A DNA stretch of 24,734 nt from Deltaproteobacteria bacterium (GTDB taxonomy: Bacteria > Desulfobacterota > DSM-4660 > Desulfatiglandales > Desulfatiglandaceae), in assembly GCA_018644785.1 (NCBI GenBank), contig JABGPV010000042.1:1-24734 (forward strand), in the 5' to 3' direction. The position numbers were made by a program, and so were the translations under genes. The notes under the pieces were generated by a model, which searched no databases, was not told the DNA's origin, and saw only the letters and a list, made by a program, of their open reading frames with translations. How positions within the stretch are numbered: position 1 is the first letter of the stretch; the number at the start of each line of letters is the position of its first letter. Below, in pieces: positions 1-7,866 of this stretch.

Positions 1-1106
1 AGAAGATTGCCGGCATTGGCCACCGCTATCTGAACCAGTTTTTTCTTTTCGCCCCGTTGGGGACAATGGATCACAACCTTCTTCCCCGCCATCTCGGATA
101 TCCACATCATGAGGGAATCACTTTCCTCAACAGGCTCGGAAAGCAGAATCGTACCGGGAATAAACACCTGCCCGGAATAGTATTGCTTCAGGAATGCTTC
201 CATCACCTCCACCAGGGGGGCATTCGAATTTTCAAACAGAAAATGCCGGCTCCCCAACAGATGCCCCCGCCGAACAAACATCACGGCCAACTGACGCACA
301 TCCTCCTTTTGAGCGATGCCGATGATATCCTGATCCGCCATGCGGCGGGATACCACATGCTGTCGTTCAACGGTTTTCTGGATGGCGTGAACCCGGTCCC
401 TGATCTCAGCTGCCTTTTCAAAATCGAGGCGGGCAGCCGCTTCCGCCATGTCCTTCTTCAGGGCTCCCACAAGCTCCGTGTTACGGCCTTCCAGGAAAAG
501 GCGCACCTGCTTCACCATTTCCCCATAGGCTTCATTGGTCACGGTCCGCGCGCAAGGGGCCAGGCAGCGGTCCATCTGGAAGTTGATACAGGGTCTCTCC
601 CGGTGTTTCAGTTTCTGACCCTTGCACTTTCTGAGCTTAAAAACCCTGGAAATCACCCGGGTGGTACTGCGAACCGCATTGGCTGAGGAAAACGGCCCGA
701 AATAGAGTGCCCCGTCCTTCTTGATCTTCCTCACGATGCCGAGCCGGGGATAGGGTTCCCGAATGTTCAGTCTGAGGCAGGGATATTGTTTGTCATCCCG
801 AAGGATGATATTATATCGCGGTTTGAATTTTTTGATCAGATCGTTTTCAAGGATGAAGGCTTCTTTTTCGGTCAGGGTGAGAATGAATTCAAGGCGTTGC
901 GCCATTTTCATCATTCGGGCGGTTTTGGTCGGGGCATGGCTTGAAGATCGAAAATAGGAAAGTACCCGCTTTGAAAGATTCTTTGCCTTTCCCACATAAA
1001 TGACCCTGTCCTGGGGGCCAATGAAAAGGTATACACCGGGACCATGGGGAAGAACTTTTCGCAAAGATTCCAAATCCAGTGGATACTGAACACGGTCATG
1101 GTTCAT
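1..1106 (-). CDS. uvrC: UvrABC excinuclease subunit C, N-terminal part (cut by window edge)
   Basis: UvrC makes the two incisions around a DNA lesion in nucleotide excision repair with UvrA and UvrB. About 368 codons are visible from ATG at 1106 down to the window edge; the family is about 600 residues, so the endonuclease-V-like and helix-hairpin-helix parts lie outside. A GIY-YIG nuclease domain occupies about residues 18-100 (GVYLF at 24-28, YVGKAKNLSKRV from 37). Four cysteines (C161, C173, C181, C185; motif RPCINFQMDRCLAPC) match the conserved Cys cluster of UvrC. A UVR motif that contacts UvrB covers about 210-245. The start lies 5 bp after the stop of the upstream acetyltransferase gene, so the two are probably cotranscribed. 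Identification is firm. Confidence 0.96.
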   Translation of the reverse strand, partial: MNHDRVQYPLDLESLRKVLPHGPGVYLFIGPQDRVIYVGKAKNLSKRVLSYFRSSSHAPTKTARMMKMAQRLEFILTLTEKEAFILENDLIKKFKPRYNIILRDDKQYPCLRLNIREPYPRLGIVRKIKKDGALYFGPFSSANAVRSTTRVISRVFKLRKCKGQKLKHRERPCINFQMDRCLAPCARTVTNEAYGEMVKQVRLFLEGRNTELVGALKKDMAEAAARLDFEKAAEIRDRVHAIQKTVERQHVVSRRMADQDIIGIAQKEDVRQLAVMFVRRGHLLGSRHFLFENSNAPLVEVMEAFLKQYYSGQVFIPGTILLSEPVEESDSLMMWISEMAGKKVVIHCPQRGEKKKLVQIAVANAGNL

Positions 1107-1111
1107 GTTTT

Positions 1112-1699
1112 TCAAAAATCATCCCAACGGGTATGAAGGCGTTTGGTCAGGATCACCAGGTTGTGGGGGTTTTCCTCCATATCCAGCACGTGATCTTTAA
1201 AAACTGCCCGCTCAACAAAATCCAGCTTTTTCACCCCTTGAATCACGGCAATATCCCGGTCTTCAATCAACCGCATCACCAGGATTTCCAATCCGATAGC
1301 CACCGCCATATTGATCAAGTCCAGGAGCATCCAGGTTCCCAGCCTTTTTTCACGCATGGCGGGATCCACGGCAATCCGGATTTTGCCGATGTGTTTTTTG
1401 GCCCCATAATCTTTCATCATCAGTACAGCGTTGGCAATCACCCTCCCTTCCAGAAGGGCGATAATGGAAACCACCCGCTTTGAATCCAGGTTTCTGACCC
1501 ACCCGTCAATCAGGTCCGGATCATTCACATCCTGATTCAGGAACCACAATTCGTCTTTGGGAAATCGGTGAAACATTTCAAAAAGGGCATCCTGATCGCC
1601 ATCCCCCAATGGCCTGAGCGTTACACCGGTACCATCCTTCAGAATCAGTTCTTTCGGGTAGTCATTTAACACATTTCTAAGGGTTCGCTGGCGCTCCAT
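1112..1699 (-). CDS. GNAT family N-acetyltransferase
   Basis: 195 residues with the GNAT fold: an N-terminal part that senses the substrate (VTLRPLGDGD at about 26-35), the beta4 strand KIRIAVDP at about 106-113, and the acetyl-CoA loop REKRLGTWM at about 116-124, close to the usual Q/RxxGxG/A. The acceptor cannot be read from sequence. Its stop codon is 5 bp from the uvrC start on the same strand, so it is likely the first gene of a two-gene unit. It is divergent from the ChaN-like gene, with about 130 bp between the two starts that should hold both promoters. It could act on a small molecule or on protein N-termini. Confidence 0.85.
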   Translation of the reverse strand: MERQRTLRNVLNDYPKELILKDGTGVTLRPLGDGDQDALFEMFHRFPKDELWFLNQDVNDPDLIDGWVRNLDSKRVVSIIALLEGRVIANAVLMMKDYGAKKHIGKIRIAVDPAMREKRLGTWMLLDLINMAVAIGLEILVMRLIEDRDIAVIQGVKKLDFVERAVFKDHVLDMEENPHNLVILTKRLHTRWDDF

Positions 1700-1832
1700 A
1701 ATTTAAACCTTTTGAAATTTTTCAAAAAAGTTGCATCAAACAAAGGTTAATGATAGAACCTCCCGGAGTCAAGGTCATTGTTCTGAGGGCTTAATCTCGG
1801 AACTTCGGCCTTCAAATCCGTGAGAAAATAAT

Positions 1833-2828
1833 ATGTGTTTTACCCTTCGAAAATATGGATTATACATTGTGGTTACGGTTTTTCTGATGATTTTTCAGGC
1901 TTGCGCTCCAAAAAAACACGTCATGCCGCCACTGGCCACCGTGGAAGGCGTTCAGCGGCATTTTTCCCAGGGGAGAATTATTGACCTTGAAACGGGAGAG
2001 GCCATTGATTTTACCGATCTTATTTTAAAGCTGAAACCGGTCGATGTCATTTTCGTAGGAGAGGTGCATAACAACCCCGAGCACCATCTCATCCAGGTGC
2101 AGCTACTACAGGCCCTCATGGCGCGTTACGCCCCCCCCCTGGCGGTTGCAATGGAGTTTTTCGACACCACCCGGCAACCGGCCCTGGACCGATTCATGAG
2201 TGGGGATCTGGATGAAACAGCCTTCCTTAAACAGGTTGACTGGAAAAACAGCTGGCGGTTTCCCTACCATCTTTACCGCCCGATCCTATGGGTTTCGCAG
2301 GATAAAGGAGCCGCGCTTCTGGGCATCAACGCACCGAATGCGGTGGTCAAAAAGGTGGCCAGATCAGGTCTTGAAAGCCTGACGTCTGAAGAACGGAATC
2401 AGGTGGCCCGAGACATCGATCTTGACAACAAAGCGCATCGGGAATACCTCAGCAGCATATTCAAACAACACCCGTTCAAGAAAAATCCAAAGCAAAAGCA
2501 CAATATGGGAAACTTCGATCATTTCTATCAGGCGCAATGCGTCTGGGACGAAACAATGGCCGAAACCATTGCAGAGTACATCAAAGCGCATGGCGGAAAA
2601 ATGGTTGTTTTTACCGGCAACGGTCATATTATGAACAGATTCGGCATTCCTGACCGGGTCCTGCGGCGTGTTGATGTAAAAACAGCAACCATCGTGCTAT
2701 ACCCCTTGACAGAGCGGTCGACAATCAATAAAGGACTGGCAGATTACGTCTGGCTCACCAGTGACAGCAAAACAGGGAGGACCATGACGCGGCCCACGAA
2801 GATGCCACACCAGAAAACCCTGGAGTAA
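1833..2828 (+). CDS. ChaN-like (DUF399, haem-binding uptake family) lipoprotein
   Basis: 331 residues. The N-terminus is a signal peptide with a hydrophobic core at about 9-22 and a lipobox-like IFQAC, with C24 as the lipidation site, so it is probably membrane-anchored on the periplasmic side. The family hallmarks are present: DVIFVGEVHNNPEHH (about 71-85, with E77 and H79), VAMEFFD (105-111) and a C-terminal TGNGHI. The family was described as haem-binding (Campylobacter ChaN) and is related to the TIKI/EreA fold; the substrate here is unknown. It is followed after 15 bp by hisD, so they are probably cotranscribed, although no functional link to the lipoate genes further on is obvious. Confidence 0.85.
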   Translation: MCFTLRKYGLYIVVTVFLMIFQACAPKKHVMPPLATVEGVQRHFSQGRIIDLETGEAIDFTDLILKLKPVDVIFVGEVHNNPEHHLIQVQLLQALMARYAPPLAVAMEFFDTTRQPALDRFMSGDLDETAFLKQVDWKNSWRFPYHLYRPILWVSQDKGAALLGINAPNAVVKKVARSGLESLTSEERNQVARDIDLDNKAHREYLSSIFKQHPFKKNPKQKHNMGNFDHFYQAQCVWDETMAETIAEYIKAHGGKMVVFTGNGHIMNRFGIPDRVLRRVDVKTATIVLYPLTERSTINKGLADYVWLTSDSKTGRTMTRPTKMPHQKTLE

Positions 2829-2843
2829 AGGAAAGACAGAATA

Positions 2844-4136
2844 ATGAAAATGAACACGGAAAGAATTGATGCCCTCACGCCTGAAAGGCGAAAGGGGATT
2901 ATGGCAAGGTCCATGGAGGATATCTCGGTGGTTTTCGAGGATGTCCGCGGGATCGTTACCGACATTAAAGAGAACGGTGACGCGGTAACGCTTGCCCATT
3001 ACCGAAAGCACAAGGAAGATATCGGACCCTCCGATCTGGAAGCCACCCGGGAAGAAATTGCCGCCGCTTACGACCTTGTGGACCCCCACGTGGTGGATTG
3101 CCTGAAAGCAGCCGCAGCCAACATCATCAAATTCCATACCGCACAGAAAGAGCGGGAAATGTGGTCCATCGAAGTCACCAAAGGCATTCTGGCAGGAAGA
3201 ATAACGCGGCCCATGGACATGGTGGGGTGCTACATCCCCGGTGGCAGCGCCGTCTATCCCAGCACCATTCTGATGACCGTCCTCCCGGCAAAAGTCGCCG
3301 GGGTGGACGAGGTTGTGGCTGTGACCCCTCCCGGAAAGGGCATGACGGCCAATCCCGCCACTCTGGTGGCTGCTGACATTGCCGGTTGTGACCGGATTTT
3401 CAAGGTGGGAGGCCCCTGGGGCGTGGCCGGTCTCGCCTATGGCACCGAAACCATGCCCCGGGTGGATAAGATCGTGGGACCCGGGAACAAGTACGTCACC
3501 GCTGCCAAGATGCTGGTCTACGGACAGGTGGACATTGATTCCCCGGCAGGCCCCAGTGAATCTCTGATCCTGGCCGATGACAGCGATAAACCGGAATGGA
3601 TCGCCCTTGATTTTTTGAGCCAGGTGGAACACGATCCGGATTCCGCCGCCGTACTGGTGACCCCGTCCCGGGAACTGGCCCAAGCGGTTTGTGATATCAT
3701 CAACAGTGAATTTGATAAACTGCCGCGAAAGGATATCTTTGAATCTTCCCTGGTAAAGCATTCCTGCGTCCTCATTGCCAATGATATGGATCAGGCCATC
3801 GATTTCACCAATGAATATGCCGCGGAACATCTTCAGATCCTCACCCGGGACCCCTTTATCACCCTGAACAGGATCAAGCATGCCGGTTCCATTTTCATGG
3901 GTCCCTATGCCCCCGTACCGGTGGGGGATTATGCTTCCGGAACCAACCATGTATTGCCCACCGGCCAGTGCGCCCGCATGTTTTCGGGTCTGTCCGTGGA
4001 CGATTTCATCAAGAAACCCACATTTCAGTATTTGAGCAGGGAAGGTCTTGCCGGCCTGAAAGATACGGTGATCACCCTTGCTGAAGCAGAAGGTCTTCCC
4101 ATTCATGCCAGAGCGGTGAAGGCCAGGTTTTCCTAA
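2844..4136 (+). CDS. hisD: Histidinol dehydrogenase
   Basis: 430 residues, normal length. HisD oxidises L-histidinol to L-histidine in two NAD-dependent steps. The key residues can all be placed: zinc ligands Q260 and H263 in LSQVEHDPDS, the catalytic pair E328-H329 in AAEHLQI, D362 in VGDYASG and H421 in LPIHARA. The NAD-binding and substrate region GCYIPGGSAVYPST starts near 129. It should therefore be active. The start at 2844 follows a purine-rich AAAGGAAAG; a second ATG at 2850 is possible. No other his gene is in the window, and the gene sits between a lipoprotein gene and a lipoyl-carrier gene, so an alternative alcohol substrate cannot be excluded. Confidence 0.95.
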   Translation: MKMNTERIDALTPERRKGIMARSMEDISVVFEDVRGIVTDIKENGDAVTLAHYRKHKEDIGPSDLEATREEIAAAYDLVDPHVVDCLKAAAANIIKFHTAQKEREMWSIEVTKGILAGRITRPMDMVGCYIPGGSAVYPSTILMTVLPAKVAGVDEVVAVTPPGKGMTANPATLVAADIAGCDRIFKVGGPWGVAGLAYGTETMPRVDKIVGPGNKYVTAAKMLVYGQVDIDSPAGPSESLILADDSDKPEWIALDFLSQVEHDPDSAAVLVTPSRELAQAVCDIINSEFDKLPRKDIFESSLVKHSCVLIANDMDQAIDFTNEYAAEHLQILTRDPFITLNRIKHAGSIFMGPYAPVPVGDYASGTNHVLPTGQCARMFSGLSVDDFIKKPTFQYLSREGLAGLKDTVITLAEAEGLPIHARAVKARFS

Positions 4137-4174
4137 CATTTGCGCATCTTGTTCTAAAGGGAGGTTTAAGAAAA

Positions 4175-4621
4175 ATGGCTGAAATCAAAGGTTATGACAT
4201 GCCTGATGAGCTCTACTACCACGAAGAGCACAGTTGGGCCAGGGTAGAGGGCACCAAAATCACCGTCGGTATGAACGACATGTTTCAAAAAGAGGCGGGC
4301 GACGTCGTGTTTGTTGATCTGCCCGAAGAAGAGGACGATGTGGAACAGGGAGAGACCTGTGGCAAAATTCAGTCCCGAAAATGGATTGGAAAACTCGTTG
4401 CCCCTGTTTCCGGGGAAATCGTCGAAATCAACGAAGACCTGGAGGACGACACCTCCCTCATCAACACTGACCCCTACGGCGAAGGGTGGATTCTGGTGAT
4501 CGAAGCCGAGGACGAAGACGACCTGAAAGATGAGTTGAGCCATCTGATTCACGGCGACGGGGTGGTGGATTTCATTGAAGCGGAAATCAAAAGGACGGAA
4601 GAGGAAAAGGCCAAGGAGTAG
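4175..4621 (+). CDS. GcvH-like lipoyl carrier protein (LbpA or divergent glycine cleavage H protein)
   Basis: 148 residues, longer than the usual H protein of about 125-130. The H-protein fold is recognisable: YYHEEHSWARVEG (14-26), ITVGMNDMFQKEAGDVVFVDLP, and the turn with the acceptor lysine, K69, in IQSRKWIGKL. Canonical H proteins read ES-V-K-A here, so the site is atypical. APVSGEIVEINEDLEDD and DPYGEGW follow as in the family. The tail from about 111 is strongly acidic, then charged (EEEKAKE). The ribosome site GGGAGG lies about 10 bases upstream. No gcvT or gcvP is visible. The next gene, a ligase, starts 2 bp after its stop. I infer that it is the dedicated substrate of that ligase. 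It could serve a heterodisulfide reductase-like system or glycine cleavage. Confidence 0.88.
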   Translation: MAEIKGYDMPDELYYHEEHSWARVEGTKITVGMNDMFQKEAGDVVFVDLPEEEDDVEQGETCGKIQSRKWIGKLVAPVSGEIVEINEDLEDDTSLINTDPYGEGWILVIEAEDEDDLKDELSHLIHGDGVVDFIEAEIKRTEEEKAKE

Positions 4622-4623
4622 CA

Positions 4624-5691
4624 ATGACCACTCCCTGGCGTCTGTTTAGGAATCTCGAAGCACCGGTTTCCACCGCCCGGGGCCTGGCGGTGGACGACAC
4701 CCTGCCCTGCGCGGTGGGACGTCATCATTCCCCGCCCATACTTCACCTCTACAACTTTATCCCCTCCGCCATTGTGGGGAAATACCAGGATATGGAAGCG
4801 GCATTGCGCCTGGACCGATGCGAAGCCCGCGGCATTGAGTACAATCGAAGGAGCACCGGCGGCGGCACCGTCATCATGGGCCCGGAAATTGTTTCACTGG
4901 GTCTCGGGATCAACGTGGATTATCCGGGGCTCAAAAAGGGCGTGGGGGGTGTATTTGAATCGTTGAGCGTGGTCCTCATAAACGCGCTGGGCAAACTGGG
5001 AGTCGAGGCCTATTTTCAACCCAAGAACGATCTGGAAGTCAACGGAAAGAAAATCGCGGGATTATCCGCCGCCGCCGAATCGGACAACACGCTCCTGTTT
5101 CATACCAGTCTTCTGGTGAACTTCGATGTGGAACTGATGACCGATATCATGAACACACCGGTGGTCAAATTTCAGGACAAAGGCTATAACTGTTTCAGCC
5201 AGCGTATGACAACCATACGGCATGAAACAGGCCGCGAGGTTTCGGTAAAAGAAACCATGGAGGCGGTTCAAGGGGCGTTTGAGGAAGAGTTCCGGATTGT
5301 GTTTCAGGAAGACACCCCCGATTCCTGGGAACAGAACACCATTCAGAACTTCATCCATGAACGGTACACCCGGGAAAACTGGATCTTTTCCCACAAGCAT
5401 CCGAGAACCCGGATGGGGGTAGGACAGTTGAAAACACGGGGCGGACTTCTGGAAATATACCTTTCCCTTTCCGGCGCTTCCATCGAAAGCATCCTGATCA
5501 CCGGGGATTTCTTTTCCACCAGCGCCGATATTCACAAAATCGAAAACGCCCTCAAGTGGACATCCGCACGCCGGGAACGCATTAAACGAAACATCGCCTC
5601 CGTGTGGCACGACGACATGATTTACGGCATCGACGTGCCCACCCTCACGCAGGCCGTCCTGCTGGCAAAGGAAAACCAGGTAAGACTGTAA
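4624..5691 (+). CDS. Lipoate-protein ligase, catalytic and accessory domains fused (sLpl(AB)-like)
   Basis: 355 residues. Lipoate-protein ligases activate lipoate or octanoate with ATP and transfer it to a carrier lysine. The catalytic domain shows LYNFIPSAIVGKYQD (42-56), the signature RRSTGGGTVIMG (75-86) and NGKKIAGLSAA (140-150), with K143 in the place of the adenylate-binding lysine. From about 240 a C-terminal accessory domain follows (HPRTRMGVGQLKTRGG, then LEIYLSLSG, ILITGDFF), which corresponds to LplB in split enzymes. This A+B arrangement next to a GcvH-like carrier and a radical SAM gene matches the sLpl(AB) branch. The TAA stop shares one base with the ATG of the next gene, which indicates translational coupling. 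Confidence 0.88.
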   Translation: MTTPWRLFRNLEAPVSTARGLAVDDTLPCAVGRHHSPPILHLYNFIPSAIVGKYQDMEAALRLDRCEARGIEYNRRSTGGGTVIMGPEIVSLGLGINVDYPGLKKGVGGVFESLSVVLINALGKLGVEAYFQPKNDLEVNGKKIAGLSAAAESDNTLLFHTSLLVNFDVELMTDIMNTPVVKFQDKGYNCFSQRMTTIRHETGREVSVKETMEAVQGAFEEEFRIVFQEDTPDSWEQNTIQNFIHERYTRENWIFSHKHPRTRMGVGQLKTRGGLLEIYLSLSGASIESILITGDFFSTSADIHKIENALKWTSARRERIKRNIASVWHDDMIYGIDVPTLTQAVLLAKENQVRL

Positions 5692-6734
5692 TGACTGACC
5701 CAAAACAAAGCCCGGAATACGCCAAAATGAGCCATGCCACGGCCATCTCTCTGGGATTGATGCACAACAGGATGTACCGGGGTGCCGTCAACCGATGCGT
5801 CAACCTATTAGTTCACTACCCCGAAGGGTGCTCTGCCAATTGCGCCTATTGCGGGCTTGCCAAGAAACGTCCCGGAACCTACGGGGAAAAAAGCTTCATT
5901 CATGTGGAATGGCCTCTCTTTTCCATGGCGGAGATTATCGACGCCGTCAACCAGGCGCCCGGCTACGTCAAAAGAACCTGCATTTCCATGATCACCAATG
6001 GCAAATGCAAGGCCCATACGCTCACCATGACCGAACAACTGACCCGGGCTACGAAACTTCCGGTTTCCATCCTCACAAGCCCCACCATTCTGGATGAGGA
6101 TTTCCTGTACGAAGCAAAACACTGCGGCGCCGATAAAGTCGGCGTGGCCCTTGATCTGGCAACCCCCGGCCTCTTTGATCAATACCGCGGCAAAGGGGTA
6201 TCAGGACCACACCGCTGGGAAAAATACTGGCAGTTCATGAAGAACAGCCTTGCGGTATTCGGACCGCACAATGTGGGCGCCCACCTCATGGTGGGCATGG
6301 GAGAAACCGAAAAGGAAATAGTCACCCTAATGGATCAACTGTGGCAAATGGGGGTGGACAACCATCTTTTTTCCTTCTTTGCCGAGGAAGACTCCAGCCT
6401 GGGTAACATACCCCAACCGCCCTGGCCCACCTACCTGAGAATTCAACTGGCCAGATATCTCATTGAAAACGAAATTTCTAACCCGGATCAAATGGAATTC
6501 AATGAAAAAGGGAGTATTGCGGACTTCGGTGTAGATCCGGAACGGTTGGAAACCGTGATCCATTCGGGTATCCCTTTCATGACCACCGGTTGTCTGGATG
6601 ACAAAGGGGAAGTGGCCTGCAACCGCCCCTTCGGCAACTGCCTGCCGGACGTGCAGCAATGGAACTACCCCTATCAGCCCAACCGGGAAGAGATCAACTT
6701 GATTCTGGCGAACATATCCAAAATTGCGGCCTGA
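5691..6734 (+). CDS. Radical SAM protein, LipS1/LipS2-like (lipoyl sulfur insertion)
   Basis: 347 residues from ATG 5691, which overlaps the ligase stop (TAATG). A longer in-frame start at 5604 would lie inside the ligase gene and is rejected. The radical SAM cluster motif is CX3CX2C (C47, C51, C54; GCSANCAYCGLAKKRPG). A C-terminal cysteine set, C301, C310 and C317 (TGCLDDKGEVACNRPFGNC), could bind an auxiliary cluster, as needed for sulfur insertion. It resembles biotin synthase and lipoyl synthase-like enzymes but lacks the LipA N-terminal CX4CX5C motif. Position and cysteines suggest one half of the LipS1/LipS2 lipoyl synthase. The partner is not in the window. A role in modifying another substrate remains possible. 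Confidence 0.8.
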   Translation: MTDPKQSPEYAKMSHATAISLGLMHNRMYRGAVNRCVNLLVHYPEGCSANCAYCGLAKKRPGTYGEKSFIHVEWPLFSMAEIIDAVNQAPGYVKRTCISMITNGKCKAHTLTMTEQLTRATKLPVSILTSPTILDEDFLYEAKHCGADKVGVALDLATPGLFDQYRGKGVSGPHRWEKYWQFMKNSLAVFGPHNVGAHLMVGMGETEKEIVTLMDQLWQMGVDNHLFSFFAEEDSSLGNIPQPPWPTYLRIQLARYLIENEISNPDQMEFNEKGSIADFGVDPERLETVIHSGIPFMTTGCLDDKGEVACNRPFGNCLPDVQQWNYPYQPNREEINLILANISKIAA

Positions 6735-6751
6735 TTTCCCTAAAAAAATAT

Positions 6752-6780
6752 TTGACATCAAGAAAACGAAATGCTACTAG
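6752..6780 (+). promoter_or_regulatory. Sigma70-type promoter for tRNA-Lys
   Basis: A perfect -35 box TTGACA (6752-6757) is followed after 17 bp by a weak -10-like TACTAG (6775-6780), 14 bp before the tRNA-Lys gene. Spacing and distance suit a tRNA promoter; the -10 match is poor. Confidence 0.55.
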
Positions 6781-6794
6781 AACAGATTCTGGTC

Positions 6795-6871
6795 GGGCCG
6801 TTAGCTCAGTGTGGTAGAGCAGCGGACTTTTAATCCGTTGGTCGCGAGTTCGACTCTCGCACGGCCCACCA
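6795..6871 (+). tRNA. tRNA-Lys (anticodon TTT)
   Basis: Acceptor stem GGGCCGT pairs with ACGGCCC, and the 3' CCA is encoded. The D arm is GCTC/GAGC. The anticodon stem GCGGA/TCCGT encloses the loop CTTTTAA with anticodon TTT. The T arm is GCGAG/CTCGC around TTCGACT. All arms fold without defects. Confidence 0.97.
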
Positions 6872-6959
6872 GCACAGAAACATATACCGGGACTTCATCT
6901 GAGGCGAATGCCTCGGCGGTGACCATTTACACGTTATTGCAAACTCTTTACTGAATAAC

Positions 6960-7037
6960 GTCCCCATCGTCTAGTCAGGTCCAGGACACAGGCCTTTCAC
7001 GCCTGCGACAGGGGTTCGAATCCCCTTGGGGACGCCA
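6960..7037 (+). tRNA. tRNA-Glu (anticodon TTC)
   Basis: Acceptor stem GTCCCCA pairs with TGGGGAC, discriminator G, encoded CCA. The anticodon stem CAGGC/GCCTG encloses CTTTCAC with anticodon TTC. The T arm is AGGGG/CCCCT around TTCGAAT. It lies 88 bp after tRNA-Lys, so they may share a transcript. Confidence 0.97.
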
Positions 7038-7049
7038 ATATATCGGCGG

Positions 7050-7090
7050 GGGCGCGTATTTTTTTTAAGTACGCGCCCTTTCCTTTTCCG
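7050..7090 (+). terminator. Rho-independent terminator after tRNA-Glu
   Basis: A 9-bp stem, GGGCGCGTA (7050-7058) with TACGCGCCC (7070-7078), encloses a T-rich 11-nt loop and is followed by TTTCCTTTT. It lies 12 bp after the tRNA and before yhbY, so it should end the tRNA transcript. The downstream T tract is interrupted by C. Confidence 0.75.
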
Positions 7091-7133
7091 GGTTTGTATT
7101 TCACGTTTATGATTAACTTTTCCGAGATGGAAG

Positions 7134-7457
7134 ATGAAAAATAGAAAGAACAAATTAGAAGGTTTTCAAAGGAAATATCTGAGGGGTCTTGCCCACAAGA
7201 CAAAACCGGTTGTCTTTATCGGTCAGAAAGGGATCACAGAGACGTTAAACCGTTCCATAGATGACGCGCTGACGGCCCATGAATTGATCAAGATAAAATA
7301 TATCGATTTCAAGGAAAAAGAGAAAAAAACAGAGATTGCCGGAACAATCGAAAAAACCCATGGCTGTGAAATGGCGGGCATGATCGGTCACACGGCCATA
7401 TTTTACCGTCAGCACCCTGATGCCGAAAAACGAAAGATCGCCGTGCCCACAAGATAG
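7134..7457 (+). CDS. yhbY: YhbY-family (CRM domain) ribosome-assembly RNA-binding protein
   Basis: 107 residues, the standard length for single CRM-domain YhbY proteins, which bind 50S precursors. The sequence shows FQRKYLRGLAHKTKPVVFIGQKG (family consensus LR..AH.LKPVV.IG..G), then ELIKIKYIDFKEKEKK and a final IGHTAIFYRQ. The GQKG turn is the RNA-contacting GxxG loop. The C-terminus has an extra basic tail. An inverted AGCCC/GGGCT lies at the stop codon, too short to be called a terminator. Codons about 55-79 are repeated elsewhere in the window at 19014-19086. Confidence 0.93.
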   Translation: MKNRKNKLEGFQRKYLRGLAHKTKPVVFIGQKGITETLNRSIDDALTAHELIKIKYIDFKEKEKKTEIAGTIEKTHGCEMAGMIGHTAIFYRQHPDAEKRKIAVPTR

Positions 7458-7477
7458 CCCGCGGGCTGTTTTCCAGT

Positions 7478-7699
7478 TCAGCAACCCTGAACCAGCCAGG
7501 GACTTACTTGAATACCCAAACTTTTCTGAACCTGCCGAACATATTCACGAACATCCGACACACTATTTATCACTTTGCCACACACGCAAAAATATATAAC
7601 GCTGGTAAAATAGTAAATTACTGCATTATCAAACGGCACCCGTTTTATCTCAGAAAATCCCGATGAAATAATCGCCTTGATATCCGGTTGAATCTTCAC
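7478..7699 (-). CDS. Unrecognised small ORF (73 residues), possibly a decayed fragment
   Basis: I do not recognise this protein. A GTG start at 7699 has a good ribosome site (AGGAAGG, 4 bases upstream), which argues for translation. Residues 4-16 (QPDIKAIISSGFS) resemble the beta4 region of two-component receiver domains. That resemblance stops at about residue 20, and no Asp phosphorylation site or later receiver lysine follows. The middle is hydrophobic with a CVC pair, and the end reads SDVREYVRQVQKSLG. The frame is open upstream of the GTG for about 20 codons. It may be a real small protein or the remnant of a signalling gene. It lies on the strand opposite to both flanking genes. Confidence 0.35.
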   Translation of the reverse strand: MKIQPDIKAIISSGFSEIKRVPFDNAVIYYFTSVIYFCVCGKVINSVSDVREYVRQVQKSLGIQVSPWLVQGC

Positions 7700-7866
7700 G
7701 ATCCTTCCTGTGTCACGGGTCGCCCTTAACTTTTCAACGATATCGCGGTTTTTAGTGCTTGGTTTTTAAAGGGAAATAGCCTATTCATAGCATAATAGGA
7801 CTTCTACAATCCCACAGGATGGAGGCAGAAGAAACCGAATCGAAGGACACGGAAGGGAGGGTAATA

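Noticed and set aside
2697..4139. Long open frame of 480 codons opposite to hisD
   Set aside because: It is the mirror of a highly conserved hisD; its translation is rich in G/H/P with no family features.
5604..5690. Earlier in-frame start for the radical SAM gene
   Set aside because: It lies inside the ligase gene; ATG 5691 overlapping the ligase stop fits family length and coupling.
6971..7203. Minus-strand frames across tRNA-Glu
   Set aside because: They are translations of the tRNA gene and terminator, a well-known artefact.
7456..7467. Palindrome AGCCCGCGGGCT at the yhbY stop as a terminator
   Set aside because: The stem is only 4-5 bp with a tiny loop and no real T tract.
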